This document shows, one piece after another, positions 1 to 11,179 of a stretch of DNA of 64,000 bases. Where the stretch lies: positions 35,038,728-35,102,727 of the forward strand of contig NC_092115.1 of the NCBI RefSeq assembly GCF_045679555.1, read 5' to 3'. Position numbers and translations under genes: made by a program. The stretch is from Salvelinus alpinus. Its lineage: Eukaryota; Chordata; Actinopteri; Salmoniformes; Salmonidae. The stretch's first letter is position 1. Every line of letters starts with the position of its first letter. The notes beneath the pieces are model-generated. The model was not told the DNA's origin. It made no database searches and worked only from the letters and a program-made list of their open reading frames with translations.

Positions 1-1845
1 TCATATTTTCAAAATTAAGCTGACATTACCTTAAGCTACAGAATCTCACCACCGTGCATTTCCATCTCCTCCCCTATCCCCTCCCCTTTATTCCTTTCTA
101 GAGCGCGCAGAGATAGAGGCTGTTAACAGTTGAATGAAACATGTTTTGTTGTGAAAACATGTTACTATCGATGTTCCCGAACAGGTTTCCCAAATTAAGC
201 ACTGGGTAGCTGCAGGAACCGGGTTGGAGAGCCCATGGCATAAAGAGTTTAGGCGGAAAATCACCTGGCTGCATGGAGTGAAACAACCAGAGTAGCCTAC
301 CCAGCAAAAATGAACCGTTGGGAAAGCGTCCTCCAATTGCTATTCCTGCACATTTGATAAATGGACCAAACTAAATCTAAACTAATGTAACATTAAGACA
401 AGATCAAATTGAAAATAGTCTGATGGATAAAAATATGAAACCTTTTTTTCAGCCCGAGACTTTCCCCCCCATATCATCATGCAGCCCATATATGTTTTGA
501 TTTCTAAGACATTCTAAGGTCTGTATCTTTTACAGCTAAAGTTGCCAAATAACTCAATCTAGCGTATAGGACCCGTTTCAAATGACCACTCCTACGCTCA
601 ACATAGTGCGTATATGAAATGGCTGGCTCCGAAATGGGAAAAAGATATTCATTTTATTCAGCTAATTTAAATTATATTCTTCTTACTCTAAAATTGAATA
701 TAAATAATGATACTGTACTTATAAGCATATCCTGTCTGCTAAATGAACACACCTATAGCCTATGGCATGGCACATAGCCAGATAACATACAGTAGACCAA
801 CTCATTCTGTTCTTCTGAAATACATTTCATTCATATCCTAATGTTTTAGACGTTCCTAATATAAATACTGGACTTACTGTGATGGTGTATATTAAATTAA
901 TTTATATATATATTTTTTTTTTAATTGTAGATGTTCCAAAGGCGCTCGTTTGCAGTTTTTGTTCTTGGAAATGCTAAACGTGTTTATGTTAACTTCAATT
1001 ACCGTGAGACCGGCAGTCTTTTACATGACAATAACCGTCTGGAAAAATGTAATGACCACCACAGCCCTAATCTAGCCATGGTGCCTTGACCGAGATTAGA
1101 AACAATTAGGAACCTCTGTACTCTCGCCAAGATTTTTGGAATGGACAGGTTGATGCAGAGAGAGAATAAGATCAGGCTTGAGGGATATAAGGAACAGAAG
1201 ACCTACAAGTGGTGGACTAAAATGCAAACAAATGAGGAACAAGAATATGGACTATTGGGTGACTACTCATGCACTTTTGGGTGGGCACAGTCATATTGTT
1301 GTCCTTCATTCATCCAGGTGATTATATTTTTTGGACCACCACCTGTACCTTTGTAGAGGGAGATTTGAAACCATCTTCAGATAGGCCTTAGAAAGACAAT
1401 TAACAAGAACAGCAGTACAGCAAATGTGAAATCAGCTTTCAGAAAATTCATTGAAAATTGTGTGTGTTCTTTTTCTTCTTATCCACAGAGGGCCAATATG
1501 GGTGCAGGTTTGTGTTCTCACCAAGCAACACACCTGATTCAACTAATCACATCTTGAATGAAGTCTATGATTAGTTGAATCCGGTTTGTACTGGTTGGCA
1601 AAAACAAAAGCCTAAATTCACATTGATCTCTGTGTGATCCGATTGAACACCCCCACTGTTATGAGTGCTACCTTCATGATTAATAATAGTAATGATCAGT
1701 TTATTTTAGTAACTTTAAGGAAAATGAATATGCTCCAATTTTACATAAATGTCAGTTTTGAACATTTAGAAATGAATTAGAATTGACTATTTAAGAGGTG
1801 GGCTTATTTTGAACACCCATGGGCCTAGTACGGACTTCTCAAATA
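1..1845. other. Unassigned intronic sequence
   Basis: This stretch is AT-rich with a short pyrimidine-rich patch near 65-95 and a T-rich run near 900-925. Open frames are short and have no recognisable similarity. I see no repeat boundary, RNA gene or exon that I can support. Confidence 0.4.
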
Positions 1846-2014
1846 CACTATATATACACACACAAGAACGTGGACACCTTTTCAAATTCGTGCAGTTGGT
1901 GATTTCTGCCACACCCATTGCTGACAGGTGTATAACAATTGAGCACACAGCCATGCAATCTCCATAGACAAACATTGGCAGTAGAATGGCCTTACTGAAG
2001 AGCTCAGTGACTTA

Positions 2015-3719
2015 AGATGAAATCTCGCGTCTTGTGACGGCCGGCCGCCCAACAACCTGCCCGCTTGACCCTATCCCCTCCTCTCTTCTCCAGACCATTT
2101 CCGGAGACCTTCTCCCTTACCTCACCTCGCTCATCAACTCATCCTTGACCGCTGGCTACGTCCCTTCCGTCTTCAAGAGAGCGAGAGTTGCACCCCTTCT
2201 GAAAAAACCTACACTCGATCCCTCCGATGTCAACAACTACAGACCAGTATCCCTTCTTTCTTTTCTCTCCAAAACTCTTGAACGTGCCGTCCTTGGCCAG
2301 CTCTCCTGCTATCTCTCTCAGAATGACCTTCTTGATCCAAATCAGTCAGGTTTCAAGACTAGTCATTCAACTGAGACTGCTCTTCTCTGTGTCACGGAGG
2401 CGCTCCGCACTGCTAAAGCTAACTCTCTCTCCTCTGCTCTCATCCTTCTAGACCTATCGGCTGCCTTTGATACTGTGAACCATCAGATCCTCCTCTCCAC
2501 CCTCTCCGAGCTGGGCATCTCCGGCGCAGCCCACGCTTGGATTGCGTCCTACCTGACAGGTCGCTCCTACCAGGTGGCGTGGCGAGAATCTGTCTCCGCA
2601 CCACGTGCTCTCACCACTGGTGTCCCCCAGGGCTCTGTTCTAGGCCCTCTCCTATTCTCGCTATACACCAAGTCACTTGGCTCTGTCATATCCTCACATG
2701 GTCTCTCCTATCATTGCTATGCAGACGACACACAATTAATCTTCTCCTTTCCCCCCTCTGATAACCAGGTGGTGAATCGCATCTCTGCATGTCTGGCAGA
2801 CATATCAGTGTGGATGACGGATCACCACCTCAAGCTGAACCTCGGCAAGACGGAGCTGCTCTTCCTCCCGGGGAAGGACTGCCCGTTCCATGATCTCGCC
2901 ATCACGGTTGACAACTCCATTGTGTCCTCCTCCCAGAGTGCTAAGAACCTTGGCGTGATCCTGGACAACACCCTGTCGTTCTCAACTAACATCAAGGCGG
3001 TGACCCGTTCCTGTAGGTTCATGCTCTACAACATTCGCAGAGTACGACCCTGCCTCACGCAGGAAGCGGCGCAGGTCCTAATCCAGGCACTTGTCATCTC
3101 CCGTCTGGATTACTGCAACTCGCTGTTGGCTGGGCTCCCTGCCTGTGCCATTAAACCCCTACAACTCATCCAGAACGCCGCAGCCCGTCTGGTGTTCAAC
3201 TTTCCTAAGTTCTCTCACGTCACCCCGCTCCTCCGCTCTCTCCACTGGCTTCCAGTTGAAGCTCGCATCCGCTACAAGACCATGGTGCTTGCCTACGGAG
3301 CTGTGAGGGGAACGGCACCTCCGTACCTTCAGGCTCTGATCAGGCCCTACACCCAAACAAGGGCACTGCGTTCATCCACCTCTGGCCTGCTCGCCTCCCT
3401 ACCTCTGAGGAAGTACAGTTCCCGCTCAGCCCAGTCAAAACTGTTCGCTGCTCTGGCACCCCAATGGTGGAACAAACTCCCTCACGACGCCAGGTCAGCG
3501 GAGTCAATCACCACCTTCCGGAGACACCTGAAACCCCACCTCTTTAAGGAATACCTAGGATAGGATAAAGTAATCCTTCTAACCCCCCCCCCCTTAAAAG
3601 AGTTAGATGCACTATTGTAAAGTGGTTGTTCCACTGGATATCATAAGGTGAATGCACCAATTTGTAAGTCGCTCTGGATAAGAGCGTCTGCTAAATGACT
3701 TAAATGTAAATGTAAATGT
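2015..3719 (+). mobile_element. L2-type LINE, 5'-truncated copy (copy 1)
   Basis: This is a 5'-truncated non-LTR retrotransposon inserted in the Tc1 element. It contains an uninterrupted reverse-transcriptase frame, a short 3' UTR with an 11-C run at about 3,583-3,593, and a 3' end GTCGCTCTGGATAAGAGCG followed by a TAAATG-type short repeat tail, typical of fish L2-like LINEs. It begins at AGATGAAATCTCGCG, which lies inside the open reading frame of the longer copy at 35.4-39.7 kb. Over the shared stretch I count three substitutions, one 13-bp indel and a difference in the C run, so both copies are young. Clade assignment (CR1/L2 group) is by motif and tail recognition. Confidence 0.85.
2016..3563 (+). 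CDS. L2-type LINE reverse transcriptase (truncated at N-terminus)
   Basis: This is the C-terminal part of a LINE ORF2 protein, which copies the element's RNA into DNA at the nicked target. The frame is open from the truncation point to a stop at 3,563 and has no start of its own; the ATG-less beginning is inside the parent protein. Visible RT motifs in order are NNYRPVSLL, LLDLSAAFDTVNH, GVPQGSVLGPLLFSLY and the catalytic YADDTQ (2,718-2,735), followed by the thumb and the conserved C-terminal segment with LDYCNSLLAGLP and PQWWNKLP. The endonuclease domain is missing because of truncation, so the copy cannot mobilise itself. The RT itself shows no stop or missing catalytic residue. Confidence 0.85.
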   Translation, partial: DEISRLVTAGRPTTCPLDPIPSSLLQTISGDLLPYLTSLINSSLTAGYVPSVFKRARVAPLLKKPTLDPSDVNNYRPVSLLSFLSKTLERAVLGQLSCYLSQNDLLDPNQSGFKTSHSTETALLCVTEALRTAKANSLSSALILLDLSAAFDTVNHQILLSTLSELGISGAAHAWIASYLTGRSYQVAWRESVSAPRALTTGVPQGSVLGPLLFSLYTKSLGSVISSHGLSYHCYADDTQLIFSFPPSDNQVVNRISACLADISVWMTDHHLKLNLGKTELLFLPGKDCPFHDLAITVDNSIVSSSQSAKNLGVILDNTLSFSTNIKAVTRSCRFMLYNIRRVRPCLTQEAAQVLIQALVISRLDYCNSLLAGLPACAIKPLQLIQNAAARLVFNFPKFSHVTPLLRSLHWLPVEARIRYKTMVLAYGAVRGTAPPYLQALIRPYTQTRALRSSTSGLLASLPLRKYSSRSAQSKLFAALAPQWWNKLPHDARSAESITTFRRHLKPHLFKEYLG

Positions 3720-4049
3720 TAACGTGGCACCGTCATAGGATGTCACCTTTCCAACAAGTCAGTTCGGCAAATTCCTGCCCTGCTAGAGCTGCCCAGGCCA
3801 ACTGTTTTTGTGAAGTGTAAACGTCTTGGAGCAAAGACGGCTCAGCCGTGAAGTGGTCGGCCACACGAGCGCAGAACAGGACCGCCGAGTGCTGAAGCGC
3901 GTAAAAAAAATGATCCGTCCTCGGTTGCAAAACTCAGGACCGAGCTCCAAACTGCTTCTGAAAGCAATGTCACCAAAATAACTGTTCGTCAGGAGCTTCA
4001 CAAAATGGGTTTCCATGGCTGAACAGCCGCACACAAGCCTGAAATCCCC

Positions 4050-4571
4050 ATGCGCAATGCCAAGCATCGGCTGGAGTGGGGTAAAGCTCGCTGCTATTGG
4101 ACTCTCGAGCAGTGGAAACGCGTTCTCTGGAGTGATGAACCACGCTTCACCATGTGGCAGTCTGACGGAAAAATCAGAGTTTGGCAGATGCCAGGGGATT
4201 GCTACCTGCCCAAATGCATAGTGCCAACTGTACAGTTTGGTGGAGGAGGAATAATGGTCTGGCACTATTTTTCATGGTTCAGGCTAGGCTCCTTAGTTCC
4301 AGTGAAGGGAAATCTTAACACTACAGCATACAATGACATTCTAGACAATTCTGTGCTTCCAACTTCGTGGCAACAGTTTGGGGGAGGCCCTTTCCTGTTT
4401 CAGCATGACAATGCCCCATGCACAAAGCAAGGTCCATACAGAAATGGTTTGTCGAGATCAGTGTGGAAGAACTTGACTGGCCTGCACAGAGCCCTGACCT
4501 CAACCCCGTCAAACAACTTTTGGGATGAATTGGAACGCCAACTGCAAGCCAGGCCTAATCGCCCAACATAA
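4050..4571 (+). pseudogene. Tc1 transposase, C-terminal remnant
   Basis: The frame encodes the catalytic half of a Tc1/mariner DD34E transposase, the enzyme that excises and reinserts the element at TA sites. The first catalytic aspartate is visible in LWSDE and the second in FQHDNAP. The expected segment around the third acidic residue (normally of the type DLNPIEHLWDELE) reads [12 protein letters not shown], showing a local frame or substitution change that removes the conserved glutamate. The N-terminal paired-like DNA-binding region lies upstream (about 3,730-4,050) but is broken by frame changes. The gene is not functional. A long open frame on the opposite strand (3,783-4,265) is antisense to it and is not a gene. 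Confidence 0.8.
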
Positions 4572-4937
4572 GTGCCGACCTCGACTAACGCTCGTGGCTA
4601 AACGGAAGCAAGTACCCACAGCAATGTTCCAACTTCTAGTGGAAAGCCTTCCCAGAAGAGGGGAGGCTGTTATAGCAGCAAAGGAAGGACCAACTCCATA
4701 TTAATGCCCATGATTTTGGAATGAGATGTTCAACGAGCAGGTGTCCACATACTTTTGGTCAAATAGTGTTTTTAAATCAGTCTTACATATTTAAAAAGTA
4801 AAGTCATTCAATTTCACGACATTAACCTTTAATTTTATCTCCAAAAATTAGGATAGTATATGATAGGAATGTCCAAACTTAGATTTTGCTGGGCTTAATA
4901 AGTACACTTACCCTATTCCCACGCATAGAGAGATATA

Positions 4938-5220
4938 CACTGAGTATACAAAACATTAAAACATGCTCTTTCCATGACAGACTGACCAGGTGAAAGCTAT
5001 GATCCCTAAACATTAAAACATGCTCTTTCCATGACAGACTGACCAGGTGAAAGCTATGATCCCTAAACATTAAAACATGCTGTTTCCATGACAGACTGAC
5101 CAGGTGAAAGCTATGATCCCTTATTGATGTCACTTGATATATCCAATTCAAAAATCAGTGTAGATGAAGGGGAGGAGACCGGTTAAAGACAGATTTTTAA
5201 GCCTTGAAACATGGATTGTG
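4938..5220 (+). mobile_element. Tc1-like element, 5' fragment with internal tandem triplication
   Basis: The sequence CACTGAGTATACAAAACATTA is the terminus of a second salmonid Tc1 family. Only about 280 bp of its 5' end remain, up to the segment GATTTTTAAGCCTTG. Within it a 57-bp unit is present three times. No transposase sequence survives; the following SINE begins where the element breaks off. Confidence 0.75.
4953..5123. repeat. 57-bp tandem repeat, three copies
   Basis: The unit begins ACATTAAAACATGC and ends GCTATGATCCCTAA. Copies start at 4,953, 5,010 and 5,067, an exact 57-bp spacing, and are nearly identical (for example CTCTTT versus CTGTTT). It is a local triplication of Tc1 end sequence. 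Confidence 0.95.
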
Positions 5221-5686
5221 CAACATACCACCCTGCATCCCACCGCTGGCTTGCTTCTGAAGCTAAGCAGGGTCGATCCTGGTCAGTCCCTGGATGGTAG
5301 ACCAGATGCTGCTACAAGTTGTGTTGAAGGGCCAGTAGGAGGCACCCTTTCCACTGGTCTAAAAAAAAAATATATATATATATCCCAATGCCCCAGGGCA
5401 GTGATTGGGGACATTGCCCTGTGTAAGGTGCAGTCTTTCGGATGGGATGTTAAACGGGTGTCCTGACTCTCTGGTCACTAAAGATCCCATGGCACTTATT
5501 GTAAGAGTAGGGGTGTTAACCCCTGTGTCCTGGCTAAATTCCCAATCTGGCCCTCATACCATCACGGTCACCTAATCCTCCCCAGATTACAATTGGCTCA
5601 TTTATCCCCCCTGTAACTATTCCCCAGGTCATTGCTGTAAAAGAGAACGCGTTGTCAGTCAACTTACCTGGTAAAATAAATACAAA
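5221..5686 (+). mobile_element. 5S rRNA-derived SINE
   Basis: Positions about 5,255-5,303 contain GAAGCTAAGCAGGGTCG and, shortly after, CTGGATGGTAGACC, which match the internal promoter (box A, intermediate element, box C) of vertebrate 5S rRNA. The rest is a SINE body ending in CTTACCTGGTAAAATAAATA, not a 5S gene. SINEs of this class are transcribed by RNA polymerase III from the 5S-type promoter and moved by a partner LINE. An ATTGTG at 5,215-5,220 and at 5,687-5,692 may be the target site duplication. A run of A and TA repeats near 5,360-5,383 lies inside the body. Confidence 0.8.
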
Positions 5687-5692
5687 ATTGTG

Positions 5693-6668
5693 TGTGAGCC
5701 GGTGAGGAAGGTGTTCATAATGTGTGGTATACTCTGTGTATGTGAAAGTCTACAAATGAAAGCAAGGTTTTAAAGGATTGTTTTAGTCAAATATATGTTT
5801 GGGCTTCTTGCGGCCAATTTGCATGTTCCGGCCCGCTGACCATCCGCTCCAGGAAAAAAATATTATAATAAAACTCAGTCCATGGCTGAATCTAGTTGTT
5901 CTCTGAACTAGGGAATCATAGTGTAATGTCAGCACCCACGTCCTGGGGTTGAGGATGGACGGAATGAAAGATTTGGTACAAGGAAAATCTAGGAATGTGA
6001 GCACATTAGAAATCAGCTCAGCATTAGCTCAAGGAAGAGGCAAAACATAGACTGGGCTATGGCAGGAACAAAGGCCCATACCAGGCAAGTTCCAGCAGAT
6101 CAATCCAGCCATACCATTATGCCAGCCGGTGAATTAGTTCTACCAAACATGTGATCAAACTCAAGGAAACTACCAACTAGCAATTAGGATTTAAATATAA
6201 CATTCTGTTACTAGAATGCAGCTTTTGTTAAAAATGCCATTTCAAACAGCTTCAGGCTCCTATTCCAGGATTTCCAGGGCATGACACTTTTTTGAAACTA
6301 GGCCTGTGAACTATCAAAAGTCCTCTGGAAAAACACACATAGCTCACTATATAGACGATAAAAGCACCCTTAAATGTCAGCGAGCTTTCCCTTCACAATG
6401 CCAGGAATTCTGGTTGTGCGGAGAGGCTCTCAGGAGCAGGAGCCTGCCTGGAGCCATGTGATGAAGGCGGGCAGAGTGATACAGATAAGGTCCCATCTCT
6501 CTCTCCAACAGAAATGATTTAGGGAGAAGATAAGCTTGACAGGGCTGGAACATAGTGTCTGAGTGGTAGGCTACCCCTGAGTGCAGGACGGGGGCAAAAT
6601 ATCACAGTCAAAACAACAACGGGCAAAAGAGCAACATCACTGCTTTCGGCTAAGGCAGCGGCAAACTA
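5693..6668. other. Unassigned intronic sequence
   Basis: I see no exon, RNA gene or clear repeat here. Short open frames (for example around 5,783-6,004 on the minus strand) lack any recognisable feature. Confidence 0.4.
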
Positions 6669-6765
6669 GCCTGGGTGCCAGTCTGTTCCTGCTCTCTTGA
6701 CAACATTTGACATGGCAATTCCACAGGGAGTTGGCAAGAGAGCAAAAACAGATTGGAACCCCAGA
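6669..6765. repeat. Short imperfect hairpin, MITE-like
   Basis: The left arm (from GGGTGCCAGTCTGTTCCTGC through CTCTCTTG) is the approximate inverse of the right arm (GGCAAGAGAGCAAAAACAG through ATTGGAACCCC). The whole is just under 100 bp, the size of a small non-autonomous inverted-repeat element. No target duplication was confirmed. Confidence 0.5.
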
Positions 6766-7533
6766 CCCCGCCAAGGCTAGCGGAAAAACGCCACAAAAAA
6801 GTCAAATCAGGTTAGAGACAGATAACCATAGCAGCCTTAAAAAACAGCTAGCATTGTGTTTTTGATGGAACTGATTAGCCTACTCATAGCCTAGCAGCCA
6901 AACATGTTGGAAACTGCTTTACGAGTTAAATGTTAAAAGCAAAGCTCTCAGAAACATGAAACTACCACAGCCCACATAATTTTGGTTTTATGGGTGGAGA
7001 GAACACACCCAGCTAGCTACCTCAGAGCAGAGGCCGGGCAAGCAGCTCTGACTCTCTCCAGGCGCAGGCAGCACGTACAGAATGGCTTTGGGACACACAG
7101 GGGACTCCAGGCCAGTCAAAGACAAGAGGTTATTTGATTAGCATGGAATTTTATTAAGCTGTGGGTGAAGAAGCAGAGTGGTGGTGGAGAGGGGGTTGAA
7201 GCAAAGGCTTCCATTCATTGAGGGAGATTGCAGCTAAGGGGGGAAAGAGGAACAACACCCTTGTGTGTGGCTGCCCTGGGCTTGAGCTTCGGAAAAGTCG
7301 CCACAGCTTTTTGCCATTAAGTCAGAGCAGAGCCAGAGAGTGTGCATTAGGTGAGTGCCTTTCTCTATGGCAGGCAGGCAGGGAGGGAGGTCAGGGAGAC
7401 TAAACAACTGTTCTTCTTTAAAAGGGAGTTATTTTTAATATGGCTAGCAGACCTGGCACCCACCATGTAGATGATAAGAGGCCGTCTGCGCTCTTTAAAA
7501 AAGGTCCTAACTACTGAATAGTGTCTGTTCCAG
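6766..7533. other. Unassigned intronic sequence
   Basis: This stretch is comparatively G-rich and includes a GGCAGG-type short repeat near 7,370-7,390. No exon or repeat family is recognisable. Confidence 0.35.
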
Positions 7534-8002
7534 GTGTGTAGGAGCCAAATAAATAGAACCACACCATAGAAAAAAGAGAAATCCAAAACCGAGGCTTGAA
7601 CGCAAAATAAAGTTGTTTATTGAAACATCATGGTGCCCAAAAAAAATCATAGTGCATGAAAACACAAAATAAAAAAAGGTGAAAACATAAGCTTTTTTAC
7701 CTCAGGTCATCAGTGTAAATTGTCAGCACACACACCTGGCTTGTATTTCAAGGTTAATTGCGTGTGTCACATGATCAAAAAAGAAAACACTGGAAAATCT
7801 ATGAATCAGTACCAAGTACAATAGAACGCATGATCTAGATAATATAATAAATATACAAAAGCGAGAAATATAAATTATTAGGGAGCTTTTTTGGACACGT
7901 TTCAATAAACATCTTTATTTTGCATTCAAGCCTCAGTTTTAGATAATTATTTTTTCGACAGTGTGCGGTTCCATTTATTTGAACTCCATGTAGAGAACTC
8001 CT
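7534..8002. mobile_element. Foldback MITE with about 100-bp inverted ends
   Basis: The left arm (about 7,540-7,640) carries CAAATAAATAGAACCACACC, then GAGGCTTGAACGCAAAATAA and GTTGTTTATTGAAAC. The right arm (about 7,895-7,995) reads as the inverse of the same blocks in the same order (GTTTCAATAAACATC, TTTTGCATTCAAGCCTC, GGTTCCATTTATTTG). The 250-bp middle has no coding potential. This is the layout of a non-autonomous inverted-repeat DNA transposon. I cannot assign a superfamily. Confidence 0.75.
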
Positions 8003-8048
8003 CTCCCCATCTGTATTAGGCTTAGCCTAATACCTGCTATCTTAAATT

Positions 8049-8200
8049 AAAGCTGCAATATGTAACTTTTCGGGCAACCCGGTCATATTCACATAGAAAT
8101 GTTTGTTATAGATCTGTCACTCATTGAAAGCAAGTCTAAGAAGCGGTAGATTTGTTTTATGTGCGCCATTTCTATGCCTCCCATTTATAAGTTTCGTTTA
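8049..8200 (+). repeat. Dispersed repeat fragment (AAAGCTGCAATATGTAAC type)
   Basis: The sequence starting ATTAAAGCTGCAATATGTAAC and running through GAAAGCAAGTCTAAGAAGC is a common salmonid and teleost interspersed repeat that I recognise but cannot name reliably. It is cut short by a G-rich run at about 8,206-8,223. Confidence 0.5.
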
Positions 8201-8244
8201 TGGGTGGGGTGGGGGGGGGGGGGGTCAATAGTGTCACATCAGGA

Positions 8245-8550
8245 TATTATTATGGACGACATATGGCAATATCATTTTGTACAATATCGCAATACTTTTG
8301 CGCTAGTCGGCTGTACCAAAACTGTTATATTTTTCCATTATAGCTTGTTCTTCCTCTTTTTAAATAGTTAGCCAATTTGTTTTCAGCACTTATTTCCATG
8401 ACTGATCAAAATAAAACTCTCATGCTCTCTCGTCCCTCGAATCTCAACAAATCTAAAACCGTGAGAATCACAATACATATCGTATCGGCACCTAAGTTCG
8501 TGATGATATTGTATCGTGATGCCCCTGGCAGTTCCCAGTCCTATTCATTC
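8245..8550 (+). repeat. Dispersed repeat, copy 1 (partner at 16.6 kb)
   Basis: The 3' part reads TATTGTATCGTGATGCCCCT followed by GGCAGTTCCCAG; the partner near 16,800 reads CATCGTATCGTGAGGTCCCT followed by GGCAATTCCCAG, both preceded by an AATCGCAATACATATCGT-like stretch. The two stretches are therefore copies of one dispersed family. Small open frames across it are incidental. Confidence 0.6.
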
Positions 8551-10677
8551 TTATCACACATTTTAGGCAACTTGCTTGTGGGTATTTCTATAAATCATTG
8601 GGCAAATTTTGGGCAAAATTTAAAAGTGGTTTGAAACAAAAATATATATATTTTGATGCAGTTACAAGTGTGTAGTTAAAGGAATATATGCAAATTCTCC
8701 CATAACTCCAACTATACAACATAGACCTAGGACAATACATAATTTAAGCAGGGTTCATACAGACATTGGCAAGTCAGATTCAAGGACTTTTCAAGCACTT
8801 AATTGTAATTTAAGGACCTCAATGTTAGACAATTGTATAATTTATATAATTGTACATATAGGGCGTAATACAAACCCCTCCCCAGAAAGCACGCAAAGTG
8901 TAAAAAGAAAATAGGCCATTATCACAAAGAATTTGTTTAGGCCTTGCTTTAGACCTTGCCAACGCATTGATATTCAAATTATAATTACTACATTGTAAAA
9001 TATGAGCCAAGTTGGAGCCAGCATTAGATGTTGTCATCCTCATAACAGCACGTGGTTTTACCGCAACAGAGTTTCGCAACACCCTTCAACTGAAGCGGCA
9101 GGAAACAAACGAAAGTGGCAGATATAAATCACAGATATAAGGGAGAATGAAAAAGTATAAATTGCCTACGATAATTACAAGCACCAAATTAAGGAAACGT
9201 CAGATTTTCAAGGTAGGCCTATTCCAGTACTTGAACTTCTGAGCTCCAAATTCAAGATTAAGTAGGCTACTTCAAGCCCCTTGTATTGTTTAAATTAAAA
9301 GGTGTAACATGGAAACCAAAATGTATTTGACATGTTATTTAATCATCAGAACATATTGTGAAGACGAACACAAGGCTATGTAATGTGTTGGCATTCTATT
9401 CAGAATGATTAATAAGAATAGTGTTGCACAATAGTCTATCCTACACAATTGCGCACAGTAGACTCAGTGTCCAATCCGGGCCACAAAACTGAAAATTACC
9501 TTGATGCTTTCTCTGTTAAATCTAATGAGACCCTGCTGTAAATCAAGCAGTAGTGCTGAGCGATTAGTGCTTTTTGCGGTCGGTCCGGTTTGGATAAATT
9601 AAGAAAGAAACCAAAGCAAAAAATAGTTAACATTCAATTGCCAAAACATTGATCATATTTTTTTTTAACAGTCTGTCAGGTCCACATTGATGTCGACCCA
9701 ATAGATAACTAAGAAATTACTATGAAATTATAAAATATGATTTAGTTATTTGATGACTACTATTTTTCATTGCTTAAAGTAATCATCTCATCTATGCTCA
9801 GACAGTAGCAGCCAGGCCATATAACATTGTGCTCCCCATACAGTACTATCTTTAGGTCACACTATTTGGCTAGCATGCCTATCATGCTGCAGAGCTGTCT
9901 GATGAGATCATTTTACTAGTTCTTCAAAGTAGGTAAGGCATACTTTAACAAACTGTCTTGGTACCTCTCGTCGTTGTGTACATTCCTCTTTCACGCGGTT
10001 TGTGTGTGTATCTAACCTAACGTAGCAGGCGTAAAAGTGTATCCGTACGCAGATCAGTATATAATGACAAGATGCTCATGTCTACACCCTAACAATGGGG
10101 GGGAAGGGGGGGTCGTCCCAAAAGAGGGAAGACAGGCGACAAACTTTAGTCCAAATTAAGGTTGAATATGGTCATTGTAGTTAATTACGTTTCAGCGCTG
10201 ACATAGGTTAAATATTTGCTTAATCAAAACTACAACTCTCTTCAGCCCAGCGTCCCACATTGTAATTGACTTTATTTCTTCGATTTCTCTCTTGATTTCT
10301 CTACAGAAACGGCGCATTGGGATCACAAAAAATCCTTAGTAAACAGAATTCAAGTAATTGAACTGATGTTGGTAAAACAAAAAGACAGTTAACTGAGCAC
10401 TATCAAGCACAGAAGAACAGATAAACATCAATTCGCTAGACATATTAGATCCAACATGCATACAGGCACAATTGTCTTCACTGGCGAAACAAATTACCTT
10501 TTTTCAAGCACTTGGGCTGTTGTTGCATCGCATGTGCTATCACAACAGCTGTTCGTCTATTGATTGTCATTCATAAAATTCCTTCCTGGATCAGATAATG
10601 ATGCTGCTTGAAAATATCAGTGTAATTAAACAGCTTGACACCAAATGCTCATCATACAAGTATTATGTATAGTTAGT
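8551..10677. other. Degraded repeat-like intronic sequence without genes
   Basis: AT-rich. About 8,748-9,290 has the style of a teleost repeat that starts CAGGGTTCATACAGACATTG and returns to an inverted-like AGTACTTGAACTT segment. Around 9,550 the phrase AGTGCTGAGCGATTAGTGC resembles another common salmonid repeat. A short G-rich run lies near 10,098-10,112. No exon or intact element is supported. Confidence 0.35.
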
Positions 10678-11179
10678 GACCATGTTTACATGCACACAGT
10701 ATTACGGTTAGTACCTCATATCCCACTTAAGGTCTTATTCAGGATAAGCTGTTTACATGCACCTTCGATATCCCGCTTACAAGTATCCCTGTTGCCATGA
10801 ATATTCCTCATTTAAATTCATATGGGTGAAATGGAATAGTAACTTAAATATGGACACTGACTGTAGGCAAATAACCTCTCACATATAGCATAATATTTCC
10901 AGCAGAATTATGCATTTCTAGTAGTAAAATTACACAAAATATTTATTTATTCCAGCATCTCTGAGAAAATGTGAATGCACGTGTAATGTCCTCTGACACT
11001 CACGCAAGCAGACAGTATTTCAACCACATAAAATATGCACCCAAGGCAAACTGAACCTTTCATTTCCTTAAAACCGATCAAACTGATGACATTAACATTT
11101 TGGACAGGACCAATCTTTTCACTGTTATTGTGCTTGCTCCTGGGTCTCTAAATACAGACAACTTTACCAGTATTAACTA

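Larger units (their letters stand above)
1846..4768 (+). mobile_element. Tc1-like DNA transposon split by an L2 LINE
   Basis: The left end begins after a TA with CACTATATATAC and continues into GTGGACACC; the right end carries the inverted counterpart GTGTCCACATACTTTTGGTC and ends near 4,768. Between them is a degenerate Tc1 transposase gene on the plus strand. The sequence stops at CTCAGTGACTT (2,013) and resumes at AACGTGGCACCGTCATAGG (about 3,721), which is the continuous order in this Tc1 family, so the 1.7 kb in between is a later insertion. Without the insertion the element is about 1.2 kb shorter than a fully coding copy would need given its frameshifts and stops; it is non-autonomous. 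Family identity is from recognition of a common salmonid Tc1 type. Confidence 0.85.

Noticed and set aside
88..336. 82-residue minus-strand frame
   Set aside because: Overlaps a second frame of similar length on the same strand; neither has a recognisable feature.
3783..4265. 160-residue minus-strand frame
   Set aside because: Antisense to the plus-strand Tc1 transposase, whose catalytic motifs are visible.
5253..5303. 5S rRNA gene
   Set aside because: Only the internal promoter part resembles 5S; both ends of the gene are missing and the body is a SINE.
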